Source of the DNA: Bacteroidales bacterium
GTDB lineage: Bacteria > Bacteroidota > Bacteroidia > Bacteroidales > Muribaculaceae
Assembly (NCBI GenBank): GCA_004554255.1
Contig: SFNC01000004.1
Coordinates: forward strand, 1-42,983
Direction: 5' to 3'
Length of the DNA stretch: 42,983 nucleotides
Shown: in pieces, positions 24,468-32,228 of the stretch
Layout: each line of letters begins with the position of its first letter
How positions within the stretch are numbered: the first letter of the stretch is position 1
Notes under the pieces: model-generated
Seen by the model: the letters and a program-made list of their open reading frames with translations, nothing else
Databases searched by the model: none
What the model was told of the DNA's origin: nothing
Program-made: the position numbers and the translations under genes

Positions 24468-27227
24468 TTAGCGGATGATGTGCTTGGTGATGCGGTTGCC
24501 GCGGCGCACCAGGTAGATGCCCGGAGCGGTGGGCTGAACCACACGGATGCCCTGGAGGGTGAAGTATTCCGGTTCGGCGGTGGCGTTGTCGGCTGCGATG
24601 TCAGTGACGGATGCATAGTAGATGCCCATATCGGTGACGGTGGCGCCGCCGGAGCCGGGAGTGCCTTTGTAGAGGTGCATGTGCTTGAGGTCCGGGCCGG
24701 TGATGTCGGCGCAGTAGAGGGCGCCGTTGCCGCCGTTGAAGATGACTCCGGTGGTGCCGGCGGGCACGGTGTAGGTCCAGATGTTGTCAGCGCCGAAAAC
24801 GGGCATCATGGGCACGCCGGGCCAGGTTGTTTGTTCCACGCTCCAGTGGTGGATGCGCATATTTTCCCACAGGGTTTCAGTGTTGTCATAGAAAACGGTG
24901 ATTCCGGCGGGCTGCTCGATGCGGGTGAAGACGGCAGCTCCGGAGGTGGTGCCCTCTGAATTTGTGGCTGTCCACCGCACCGTTACGCTCTGGCCTATTT
25001 CCATATCCTGTCCCAGGGTGAAGGTGGCTGTGGAGGTGAAGGAGACGGGAGCAGCATCGCCAATCTGATATGTGCCTGAGTCGGTACCCTTACGCAGGGA
25101 GGCTGTGACAGTGACGTTGTCAACGAAATTGCCGCCGTCAGGTGAGAGAATCACTGCGGGGTCGGAGACGGCGTCTTCGGCAGTGTAGAAGCTGTCCGTG
25201 CCGGGGTCGGTGAAGGAGACGTCGCCGCCTTGTGCCACGGGGTCGGTGGTGTAGATGAACTTGCCGTCATCGCCAATCTTGCCGCCTTTCCAGTCTTTGA
25301 CCAGCACGCGGAGCTGGCCCTGGGTAGAGGGCGCGGAGACGGTGATGGAGCCGCCTTCCGTTGCGGAGTAGGACTGGCCGGTGACCACGTCGACATAGGT
25401 TCCGGCGGGGAGACCGGAGAATGTGGCGCCACCGTTGACGGTCACCAAGGCATAGCTGTCCTTCCAGGCGCGCTTGAAGGCGTAATGGCCCGAGCAGCCG
25501 TCGAAGGTGTACTGGCCCTTGCGCAGGGCGGGTACGGCGGCACGGATGCGGTTGAGGCGGATGATGTGTTGCGCAAGGTCAGCGCCAAGCGTTTTGCTGA
25601 CGTTGCCGCTGGCGGTGTACTCTCCAAAGTCCGAAGCCGTTACTGAGCCGGTAAGGTATTCGCCAAAGTATGCGCGTCCGGTGTTTGCGAGAGGTCCGTT
25701 TGGGCCGTTGTCAATCTTTTTGCCTTTCTGGAACTCCACCTCCGAGCCGTAGTAGATGCAGGGGATGCCGCGGAAGGTGAACATCAGCGAGAGGTTCTCG
25801 GCCCACTGTGCGGTGCCGCCGTTGAAGCGGATGCCATCGTAGGGCTGGGGGCCGTAGTCGTGTGAGTCGACGTACACCACGTTCCATGTGGCGTCGTTGT
25901 AGTATTTGTCGCCCTGCTTGGCGATGTTGATGGCCGAGCCGGCGTTCGAGAAGTTGTAGTGCATGGGGAAGTCGATGACATTGAAGCCCGAGGCCTGGGA
26001 ATAGTCGGGTTCATGCCAGCGGCCGTTTTTCAGTAAGGCATTGTCCGAGGAAGAGCTGAACTTGTTATCCTCCAGGCAGAGGAGCATGTTGCCTAGGGGT
26101 TCGGCGCCTTCCGGAACAAACTGGTTGTCCCACCATGTGGGGTCGGAATTCCAGCGGTCCAGGAGGTCCTGCGGCGACTGCCAGGTGTAGAAGTGGGAGG
26201 ATAGGCAGTGCTGGCCGCGGTAGATGACCTCGCTGTAGCGTGCGCAGCATTCGCCGAACATATAGAACGGAGCGCCGCCGGGACGGCGGTCTTTGTATTT
26301 CTCACCCAGGGCAATAAAGGCGGGGATGAACGTTTTGTTCATGGTGAGGCGTGAGATGTGGCCGGTGGTGTCGATGCGGAAGCCGTCCACGCCCATGGCG
26401 ATGAAATTGCCGTAGCATTCGATGATATAGTCTGTCACGGCGTTGTTCTCAGTGTTGAGGTCCACGCAGTCGCCGGCAATCTGTCCCCACCAGCGTGAGG
26501 GCTCGTCCCAGTCCCACTGTGTGCTCAGGTGGTGCCAGTAGTTGTGCGAGTCTTTGTTGGTGCCGTCGGTGTTCTTGAGGTAGCAGAAACGGCGGTTGTA
26601 CTGCTCGGTGGTGGGGAGTTTCCAGTATCCGGTGCCCAATTTGTCTGTTTCGGGTTTCATGCAGGCGGAGATAGAGGCCTGGTTTGAGATTTTTTGGTCG
26701 CGGGTGAAGAGGCGTGCAAAGTGGTCCTCGCCAAAGTTGCCGGTATGCTGGAGCACAACGTCCAGGATAATCTTCATGCCACGGGCGTGGACGGCGTCGA
26801 TGAGGTCCTGAAAGTCAACGTCTTCAGCTGAGCCTTGGTCCTTGCGCGAGAGATAGCGCAGGTCCACGCGGCTGAAGTCCATGGCGTGGTAGCCGTGGTA
26901 ATCGTATCCGGAGGCGTTTTGTACTACCGGGGTAATCCATACGGCGGTGAATCCCAGTGCTTTGATGTAGTCAAGGCGTTCAATGAGGCCTTTAAAGTCG
27001 CCGCGCCAGCAGGGGTCTTTGGTGGAAATCTGTGACTGCTGGTTGTCCCAGCACAATACGTTGTTGGCGGGGTCGCCGTCGTAGAAACGCGTTGTCATGG
27101 CAAAGTAGATGGTTTCGTCGCGGAAATCGGTGCGCTCGCCGGTGAAGGCAGCGCCGGCAGTCATAGAGACTGCGCTCAGTGCGCACGCCGCAGCAATGGC
27201 CCTGAGTCTGTTTTTGGCAATAGACAT
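24468..27227 (-). CDS. Secreted GH13 alpha-amylase with type IX C-terminal sorting domain
   Basis: The enzyme should hydrolyse alpha-1,4-glucans (starch, glycogen). The 919-residue product has a signal peptide (1-27) and a GH13 barrel. Region I is DVVLQHTG at 156-163, the nucleophile Asp286 is in VDGFRIDTTGH, the general acid Glu326 is in MFGECC, and region IV is VDSHDYG with His456/Asp457. Around residue 500 comes an all-beta C domain, then Ig-like/chitobiase-type beta domains. A starch-binding-like module follows (ITVFYDNTETLWENMRIHHW ... TTWPGVPM). The end, EYFTLQGIRVVQPTAPGIYLVRRGNRITKHIIR, is the Bacteroidales type IX sorting domain, so SprA (5779-13251) is its likely export route. It is bounded by a 76-bp direct repeat from mmdB and stands alone. 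Confidence 0.93.
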   Translation of the reverse strand: MSIAKNRLRAIAAACALSAVSMTAGAAFTGERTDFRDETIYFAMTTRFYDGDPANNVLCWDNQQSQISTKDPCWRGDFKGLIERLDYIKALGFTAVWITPVVQNASGYDYHGYHAMDFSRVDLRYLSRKDQGSAEDVDFQDLIDAVHARGMKIILDVVLQHTGNFGEDHFARLFTRDQKISNQASISACMKPETDKLGTGYWKLPTTEQYNRRFCYLKNTDGTNKDSHNYWHHLSTQWDWDEPSRWWGQIAGDCVDLNTENNAVTDYIIECYGNFIAMGVDGFRIDTTGHISRLTMNKTFIPAFIALGEKYKDRRPGGAPFYMFGECCARYSEVIYRGQHCLSSHFYTWQSPQDLLDRWNSDPTWWDNQFVPEGAEPLGNMLLCLEDNKFSSSSDNALLKNGRWHEPDYSQASGFNVIDFPMHYNFSNAGSAINIAKQGDKYYNDATWNVVYVDSHDYGPQPYDGIRFNGGTAQWAENLSLMFTFRGIPCIYYGSEVEFQKGKKIDNGPNGPLANTGRAYFGEYLTGSVTASDFGEYTASGNVSKTLGADLAQHIIRLNRIRAAVPALRKGQYTFDGCSGHYAFKRAWKDSYALVTVNGGATFSGLPAGTYVDVVTGQSYSATEGGSITVSAPSTQGQLRVLVKDWKGGKIGDDGKFIYTTDPVAQGGDVSFTDPGTDSFYTAEDAVSDPAVILSPDGGNFVDNVTVTASLRKGTDSGTYQIGDAAPVSFTSTATFTLGQDMEIGQSVTVRWTATNSEGTTSGAAVFTRIEQPAGITVFYDNTETLWENMRIHHWSVEQTTWPGVPMMPVFGADNIWTYTVPAGTTGVIFNGGNGALYCADITGPDLKHMHLYKGTPGSGGATVTDMGIYYASVTDIAADNATAEPEYFTLQGIRVVQPTAPGIYLVRRGNRITKHIIR

Positions 27228-27383
27228 AACGTACTCTAAATCTGTTAAGTAATTATGATTGAATGATTTATGTTGCTAATGTATTGCGGCAACGCTTATT
27301 GATGCGCTGACAACGTTATTTTTTTACGGCGCTCCCCTTGCCCTGCGCACACGCGCAAAACATTGGGCGTGTGTGGGGGAAAT

Positions 27384-27429
27384 ACAAAAGCCTCCGCAAA
27401 CACATGGAGGAGGCTGCGGAGGCTTTTGT
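27384..27429. terminator. Terminator of the mmd operon
   Basis: A perfect 15-base stem, ACAAAAGCCTCCGCA (27384-27398) with TGCGGAGGCTTTTGT (27415-27429), has a 16-base loop. It lies 28 bases after the mmdB stop on the minus strand. The rest of 27228-27456 is AT-rich leader of the amylase with no gene. Confidence 0.92.
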
Positions 27430-27456
27430 ACCGCGGGGATGGAGCGTGCGGTGCGC

Positions 27457-28611
27457 TTAGGCGAGGAAGCCGAGGAGCACACCGGCAGCCACAGCCGAAC
27501 CGATAACACCGGCTACGTTGGGGCCCATAGCGTGCATGAGCAAGTAGTTCTGCGGGTCGTACTCCAGACCGAGGTTGTTGGAGATACGAGCCGACATGGG
27601 CACTGCAGATACACCGGCGTTGCCGATGAGGGGGTTGATCTTCTTGGATTTGGGCAGAACCAGGTTAAAGAGCTTGACGAAGAGAACGCCCGAGCTGCTG
27701 GCGATGATGAATGCCATGAATCCGAGGAAGAAGATGAAGATTGTCTGCGGTGTGAGGAACTGCGAAGCCTGAGTGCTTGCACCGACGGTCATACCCAGGA
27801 GGATGGTGACAATGTCGGTGAGAGCGTTAGAGGCAGTTTTTGCGAGACGAGTGGTAACGCCGCACTCGCGGAGCAGGTTACCGAAGAATAGCATACCCAG
27901 CAGGGGCAGGCCGGAGGGCACTACGAAGCAGGTGAGAAGCATACCCACGATGGGGAAGATGATTTTCTCGTTCTGCGACACGGCACGAGCGGGTTTCATG
28001 CGAATGAGGCGCTCTTTCTTGGTGGTGAAGAGACGCATCAGAGGCGGCTGGATAACGGGCACGAGAGCCATGTAGGAGTATGCCGAAACGGCGATTGCGC
28101 CCATGAGGTTGGGAGCGAGTTTCGACGACAGGAAGATAGCAGTGGGGCCGTCGGCGCCACCGATAATGGCGATTGCACCGGCCTGGTCGGGAGCGAAACC
28201 GATGGCAAGAGCCACCATGTATGCGCCGAAGATACCGAACTGAGCGGCTGCACCGATGAGCATGAGCTTGGGATTGGCGATGAGGGCCGAGAAGTCGGTC
28301 ATGGCACCGATACCCAGGAAAATTAGCGGGGGATACCATCCGGCGCTTACGCCGTTGTACAGGATGTTGAGCACTGAACCCTCCTCGTAGATGCCGATTT
28401 CAAGACCGGCACCGGTGTTGAAGGGGACATTGCCGATAAGTATACCAAAGCCGATGGGCACCAGCAGCATGGGCTCGAAGTTCTTCTTGATGGCAAGCCA
28501 GATGAAGAAGAGACCCACGCCCAGCATGACAAAGTTGCCCAGCTCGGCGTTTGCAAAACCGGTCAGCTCCCAGAACTGACGCAGATTTGACGTTAAAAAT
28601 TCACCAAACAT
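27457..28611 (-). CDS. mmdB: Sodium-translocating methylmalonyl-CoA decarboxylase, beta subunit
   Basis: The beta subunit takes CO2 from carboxybiotin and couples its release to export of sodium across the inner membrane. The 384-residue product is almost entirely membrane segments. It carries the signature AIIGGADGPTAIFLSSKLAP, whose Asp154 corresponds to the sodium-site aspartate of OadB, and NVPFNTGAGLEIG near residue 61. It ends HAMGPNVAGVIGSAVAAGVLLGFLA. Its close homologue is oxaloacetate decarboxylase beta; the neighbouring mce and mmdA favour methylmalonyl-CoA as substrate. It is the last gene of the operon, 21 bases after mmdC. The last 76 bases are duplicated at 24348-24423. Confidence 0.95.
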   Translation of the reverse strand: MFGEFLTSNLRQFWELTGFANAELGNFVMLGVGLFFIWLAIKKNFEPMLLVPIGFGILIGNVPFNTGAGLEIGIYEEGSVLNILYNGVSAGWYPPLIFLGIGAMTDFSALIANPKLMLIGAAAQFGIFGAYMVALAIGFAPDQAGAIAIIGGADGPTAIFLSSKLAPNLMGAIAVSAYSYMALVPVIQPPLMRLFTTKKERLIRMKPARAVSQNEKIIFPIVGMLLTCFVVPSGLPLLGMLFFGNLLRECGVTTRLAKTASNALTDIVTILLGMTVGASTQASQFLTPQTIFIFFLGFMAFIIASSSGVLFVKLFNLVLPKSKKINPLIGNAGVSAVPMSARISNNLGLEYDPQNYLLMHAMGPNVAGVIGSAVAAGVLLGFLA

Positions 28612-28632
28612 AATTCAATGACTGAGAGTGAA

Positions 28633-29067
28633 TTATTCAATGGTGAGGAGAACGGTTCCTTCCAGCACAGAGTCGCCGGGGGCAACGCTGATAGCTGTGA
28701 TTTTGCCATCACGTCCGGCGTGGATGGCGTTTTCCATCTTCATGGCCTCAAGAACCAGCACGGTATCAGCAGCTTTTACTACATCGCCGACTTTAACGGG
28801 AATAGACATAACCACACCGGGCAGGGGAGCCTTAACGGCACCGGGGCCTGCGGCAACAGCGGGTTTGGCAACAACCTTCTCGCCTGTAGCAGTGCGGGGC
28901 GCTGCGGCGGGACGGGGAGCAGAAGCAACCTTAACGGGAGCTGCTTTTTTCTCGAGTTCTACTTTATAGGGCACGCCGTTAACTTCCACCTGGGCGATGT
29001 TGTCTTCAATGTCGCCCACGGATACTGTATAAGCGTTGCCGTTGATTTTATACTTATATTCTTTCAT
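28633..29067 (-). CDS. mmdC: Biotin carrier subunit of the decarboxylase
   Basis: This soluble subunit carries the CO2 group on biotin from the carboxyltransferase (MmdA) to the membrane subunit (MmdB). The 144-residue product has an N-terminal beta region (1-40), a flexible Ala/Pro linker (42-80) and a C-terminal biotinyl domain (about 78-144). The biotinylated Lys110 is in VLEAMKMENAI. Length and layout match the Bacteroidales and Veillonella gamma/biotin subunits. It lies 12 bases after the LTD-OadG gene and 21 before mmdB. Confidence 0.95.
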   Translation of the reverse strand: MKEYKYKINGNAYTVSVGDIEDNIAQVEVNGVPYKVELEKKAAPVKVASAPRPAAAPRTATGEKVVAKPAVAAGPGAVKAPLPGVVMSIPVKVGDVVKAADTVLVLEAMKMENAIHAGRDGKITAISVAPGDSVLEGTVLLTIE

Positions 29068-29079
29068 TTTTCTGATTGG

Positions 29080-29982
29080 TTATTTGTGGGGAAGTTCACG
29101 GAGGCTGTAAATCTTAGAGCTCCAGGGTGAGTAAGCGCGCTTCATCTTCTTGATGGTGAGGATGGTGCTTTCGGTGTCGTGAGCGTTGAGGTGCTCGTTG
29201 AGGGCCATTGCGATTGCAGCGATTTCCTCGCCTGAATCGTTGTCGTCGGGAGCGACTTCCTTAACGGTAACGCCCTGAGCGCGAGCCTTGTTGAGGCGCG
29301 AGGTGTATTTACCGAGGGCACCGATTGCATAGAAGCAGAGACAGAGTACGAGCAGTGCTGTGAACACGATGCACATAGCCATGATGGTCATAGCGAAACC
29401 GTTCTCGTCCTTCTCGGCAAATTCTTCAATTTTGGGGTTTGTGCCCTTGATGATGTTGTTTGCGCCGGGAGTGATGTATTTGCCTTCGCTGCCGTCGCGT
29501 ACGCTCCACTCGTCACCGCCGTCGGTAACGCGAGCGTAAGACTGTCCGGGGAGCAGGCTTGCTGGGATGGTAACCTCGTCAATGAGGGTGATACCGTCGG
29601 CGTCATATATGCCGACCCAGTTTTCCTGACCGGGGGTAAGAGTGAAGGAGGTATGGAAAGTACCGTCCTCGTGCTTGCCGTCGGCAAAGAAAACTACCAT
29701 CTGGCGCTTACCCATCTTGGTGCGCTGGTCGCCCAGAGGCACGGGGTACTTCTTGGGCTCCTGAGGGTCGTTGGTGAGATAGACACTTGAGATTTCCAAG
29801 GGGGCGAAATTGCTGTTGAACAGCTCAATCCATGCGCTGTACCGGCCGTACTCGTCCACGATGCTTGTAGTGTCGTTTGCCACCATCACCTCGTTGATGC
29901 GCAACGCCTTGCGGTTATGGGCAAAAGAGCCCATAGCGATGCAGGCGAGCGCCACAAATATCAGTGATAATCTTTTTTTCAT
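29080..29982 (-). CDS. Lamin-tail-domain/OadG fusion, small membrane subunit of the decarboxylase
   Basis: The 300-residue product has a signal peptide (MKKRLSLIFVALACIAMGSFA). It continues with a lamin-tail-like beta domain, about 23-178, with RINEVMVANDTT, SAWIELFNSNFAPLEISSVYLTND and the closing GKYITPGANN. A single membrane helix follows at 195-221, then an OadG-like cytoplasmic tail (LGKYTSRLNKARAQGVTV...). OadG subunits anchor the decarboxylase; the gene stands exactly where oadG would be expected, between mmdA and mmdC. The extracytoplasmic lamin-tail domain is an added module of unknown role. ATG 29982 was chosen over an upstream in-frame start at 30057, which would overlap mmdA and hide the signal peptide. 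Confidence 0.85.
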   Translation of the reverse strand: MKKRLSLIFVALACIAMGSFAHNRKALRINEVMVANDTTSIVDEYGRYSAWIELFNSNFAPLEISSVYLTNDPQEPKKYPVPLGDQRTKMGKRQMVVFFADGKHEDGTFHTSFTLTPGQENWVGIYDADGITLIDEVTIPASLLPGQSYARVTDGGDEWSVRDGSEGKYITPGANNIIKGTNPKIEEFAEKDENGFAMTIMAMCIVFTALLVLCLCFYAIGALGKYTSRLNKARAQGVTVKEVAPDDNDSGEEIAAIAMALNEHLNAHDTESTILTIKKMKRAYSPWSSKIYSLRELPHK

Positions 29983-30001
29983 AATGCTGTGGGGCAAATC
30001 C

Positions 30002-31555
30002 TTACAGAGGAATGTTGCCATGTTTCTTGGCAGGGTTAACAACTTTCTTGGTAGCAAGCTGCTGCAGTGCGCGAATCACGCGGAAACGGGTGTTGCGGGG
30101 TTCGATAACATCGTCGATGTATCCGTAGCGGGCAGCGTTGTAGGGATTGCAGAACAGTTTGTTGTATTCGGCTTCCTTCTCGGCGAGAACCTTTTTGGGA
30201 TCGTCGCTGGCTTTAGCCTCCTTGGCGTATAGGACCTCGACGGCACCGGCACCACCCATAACGGCGATTTCGGCGGTAGGCCAAGCGTAGTTCATGTCGC
30301 CGCGGAGCTGTTTGCAGCTCATCACGATGTGGCTGCCGCCGTAGCTCTTGCGCAGAGTAACAGTAACCTTGGGCACAGTAGCCTCGCCGTAAGCGTAGAG
30401 CAGTTTTGCGCCGTGCAGGATTACGCCGTTGTACTCCTGGCCTGTACCTGGCAGGAATCCGGGAACGTCCACGAGGGTAACCAGAGGAATGTTGAAGGCG
30501 TCGCAGAAGCGAACGAAGCGTGCGCCCTTGCGCGATGCGTTGCTGTCCAGCACACCTGCCAGGTACTTGGGCTGGTTGGCCACGATACCTACAGACTGAC
30601 CGTTGAAGCGAGCGAAACCGATGATGAGGTTCTTGGCGTAATCGGGCTGAATCTCGAGGAATTCGCCATTGTCAATGATAGCGCCGATAACGTCATACAT
30701 ATTGTAGGGACGGTTTGCGGAGTCGGGGATAATCTCGTTGAGGGAGTCCTCAAGGCGGTCAATGGGGTCTGAGCATTCCACGAGGGGAGTCTCCTCGAGG
30801 TTGTTCTGGGGGATGAAGCTGAAGAGCTTGCGGATGATCTTGATAGCTTCCTCGCCGTCTTCTGCAGCGATGTGGCATACGCCGCTCTTCTTGGAGTGAA
30901 CGTCGGCACCACCGAGGTCTTCCTGCGAAACGTCTTCACCGGTAACGGTTTTCACCACCTTCGGGCCGGTAAGGAACATGTAGCTGATTCCCTTTGCCAT
31001 GATTGTGAAGTCGGTAAGCGCGGGAGAGTATACAGCGCCTCCGGCGCAGGGGCCTAGGATTGCGGAAATCTGGGGAACAACGCCAGAAGCCAGGATGTTG
31101 CGCTGGAAAATCTCGGCATAACCGGCCAGCGCGTTAATGCCTTCCTGGATACGTGCGCCACCCGAGTCGTTAAGACCGATAACGGGAGCGCCCATCTTCA
31201 TGGCCATATCCATTACTTTGCAGATTTTCTGGGCCATTGTCTCGGACAGCGAGCCACCGAATACGGTGAAGTCCTGTGCGAAAACATAAACCAGACGGCC
31301 TTCGATGGTACCGTAACCGGTAACCACGCCGTCGCCGAGCATGGATTTCTTTTCCTGTCCGAAGTTGTGGCAACGGTGGCGTACAAACATGTCCAGTTCC
31401 TCGAACGAACCCTCGTCGAGGAGTTGTGCGATGCGCTCGCGAGCGGTGTATTTGCCGCGCTCGTGCTGTTTGTCAATCGCTTTCTGGCCGCCGCCAAGAC
31501 GGGCTTCGGCACGGAGCTCTATCAGCTCTTTTACTTTTTCAAGTTGGCTGCTCAT
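30002..31555 (-). CDS. mmdA: Methylmalonyl-CoA decarboxylase alpha / acyl-CoA carboxyltransferase subunit
   Basis: The carboxyltransferase moves CO2 from methylmalonyl-CoA to biotin, releasing propionyl-CoA. The 517-residue product is a crotonase-fold carboxyltransferase. It shows RHRCHNFGQEKKSMLGDGVVTGYG, the oxyanion segment NDSGGARIQEGINALAGYAEIF, GPCAGGAVYSPALTDF, and VDVPGFLPGTGQEYNGVILHGAKLLYAYGEATVPKVTV in the C half. It could also be the beta subunit of propionyl-CoA carboxylase, but the linked oadG- and mmdB-type membrane subunits and absence of a biotin carboxylase gene favour the decarboxylase. mce is 22 bases upstream and the fusion gene 19 bases downstream. Confidence 0.94.
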   Translation of the reverse strand: MSSQLEKVKELIELRAEARLGGGQKAIDKQHERGKYTARERIAQLLDEGSFEELDMFVRHRCHNFGQEKKSMLGDGVVTGYGTIEGRLVYVFAQDFTVFGGSLSETMAQKICKVMDMAMKMGAPVIGLNDSGGARIQEGINALAGYAEIFQRNILASGVVPQISAILGPCAGGAVYSPALTDFTIMAKGISYMFLTGPKVVKTVTGEDVSQEDLGGADVHSKKSGVCHIAAEDGEEAIKIIRKLFSFIPQNNLEETPLVECSDPIDRLEDSLNEIIPDSANRPYNMYDVIGAIIDNGEFLEIQPDYAKNLIIGFARFNGQSVGIVANQPKYLAGVLDSNASRKGARFVRFCDAFNIPLVTLVDVPGFLPGTGQEYNGVILHGAKLLYAYGEATVPKVTVTLRKSYGGSHIVMSCKQLRGDMNYAWPTAEIAVMGGAGAVEVLYAKEAKASDDPKKVLAEKEAEYNKLFCNPYNAARYGYIDDVIEPRNTRFRVIRALQQLATKKVVNPAKKHGNIPL

Positions 31556-31577
31556 TTATAAATGATTTAAGTAGTTG

Positions 31578-32000
31578 TTATTTCTTTTTGGGGTCCTCGC
31601 AGAGTTCGATGAGGGTACCTACGGTAGATTTGGGGTGGAGGAAAGCGATGTTGAGGCCTTCGGCGCCTTTGCGGGGAGCCTTGTCGATAACACGTGCGCC
31701 TTTTTCCTGAACCTCGGCCAGGGCGTTAGCCACGCCGTCTTCCACGGCGAAAGCGATGTGCTGGATACCGCCGCGGCCACCGTTGTTTGCGATAAATTTA
31801 GAGATGGCGCTGTCTTCGGCAGTGCCTTCAAGGAGTTCAAGTTTAGTCTGACCAACCTGGAAGAAAGCGGTGCGTACCTTCTGGTCGGCTACTTCTTCAA
31901 TAGCAAAGCATTTGAAACCCAGGATGTTCTCGTAGAAGGGGATTGCCTCGTCCAGCGAGGGAACGGCAATACCGATGTGTTCGATATGTGAAATGTCCAT
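31578..32000 (-). CDS. mce: Methylmalonyl-CoA epimerase
   Basis: The enzyme interconverts the (R) and (S) forms of methylmalonyl-CoA so that mutase product can enter the decarboxylase. The 140-residue product is a VOC-fold protein with two beta-alpha-beta-beta-beta repeats: HIEHIGIAVPSLDEAIPFYENILGF and GGIQHIAFAVEDGVANALAEVQEKG. Probable metal ligands are His8, Glu55 (in KLELLEG), His81 and Glu132 (in TLIELCE). Length is typical. It is the first gene of the mmd operon; the 228-base gap upstream holds the promoter at 32161-32192. Confidence 0.95.
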   Translation of the reverse strand: MDISHIEHIGIAVPSLDEAIPFYENILGFKCFAIEEVADQKVRTAFFQVGQTKLELLEGTAEDSAISKFIANNGGRGGIQHIAFAVEDGVANALAEVQEKGARVIDKAPRKGAEGLNIAFLHPKSTVGTLIELCEDPKKK

Positions 32001-32160
32001 TTCGAGTAAATTATAAAATTGATTAGTTATATTGTTTGCTAATTTAGTTTGCGCAGAAACAGTTTAAGCGTTGTTTATTAAGGGTTTGGATTCGATTTTA
32101 AAGTATGTCCGTTATGCACGACGCAAAGCCCGAGCCGTAAAGGCGCGGTACTTCACGCGA

Positions 32161-32192
32161 CAAATTTACGAATAATTAATCGTGTAACCAAA
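32161..32192 (-). promoter_or_regulatory. Promoter of the mce-mmd operon
   Basis: On the minus strand TTTGG (complement of 32188-32192) stands 19 bases before TAAATTTG (complement of 32161-32168), matching the Bacteroidetes consensus. The implied leader before mce is about 155 bases. I saw no riboswitch motif in it. Confidence 0.75.
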
Positions 32193-32228
32193 TAAATTGC
32201 GTAAAAGTGAAGAAAGCCGGTGCGTCAA

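Noticed and set aside
32001..32160. Possible cobalamin riboswitch in the mce leader
   Set aside because: The mmd pathway depends on a B12 mutase, but the conserved B12-box bases are not seen in the leader.
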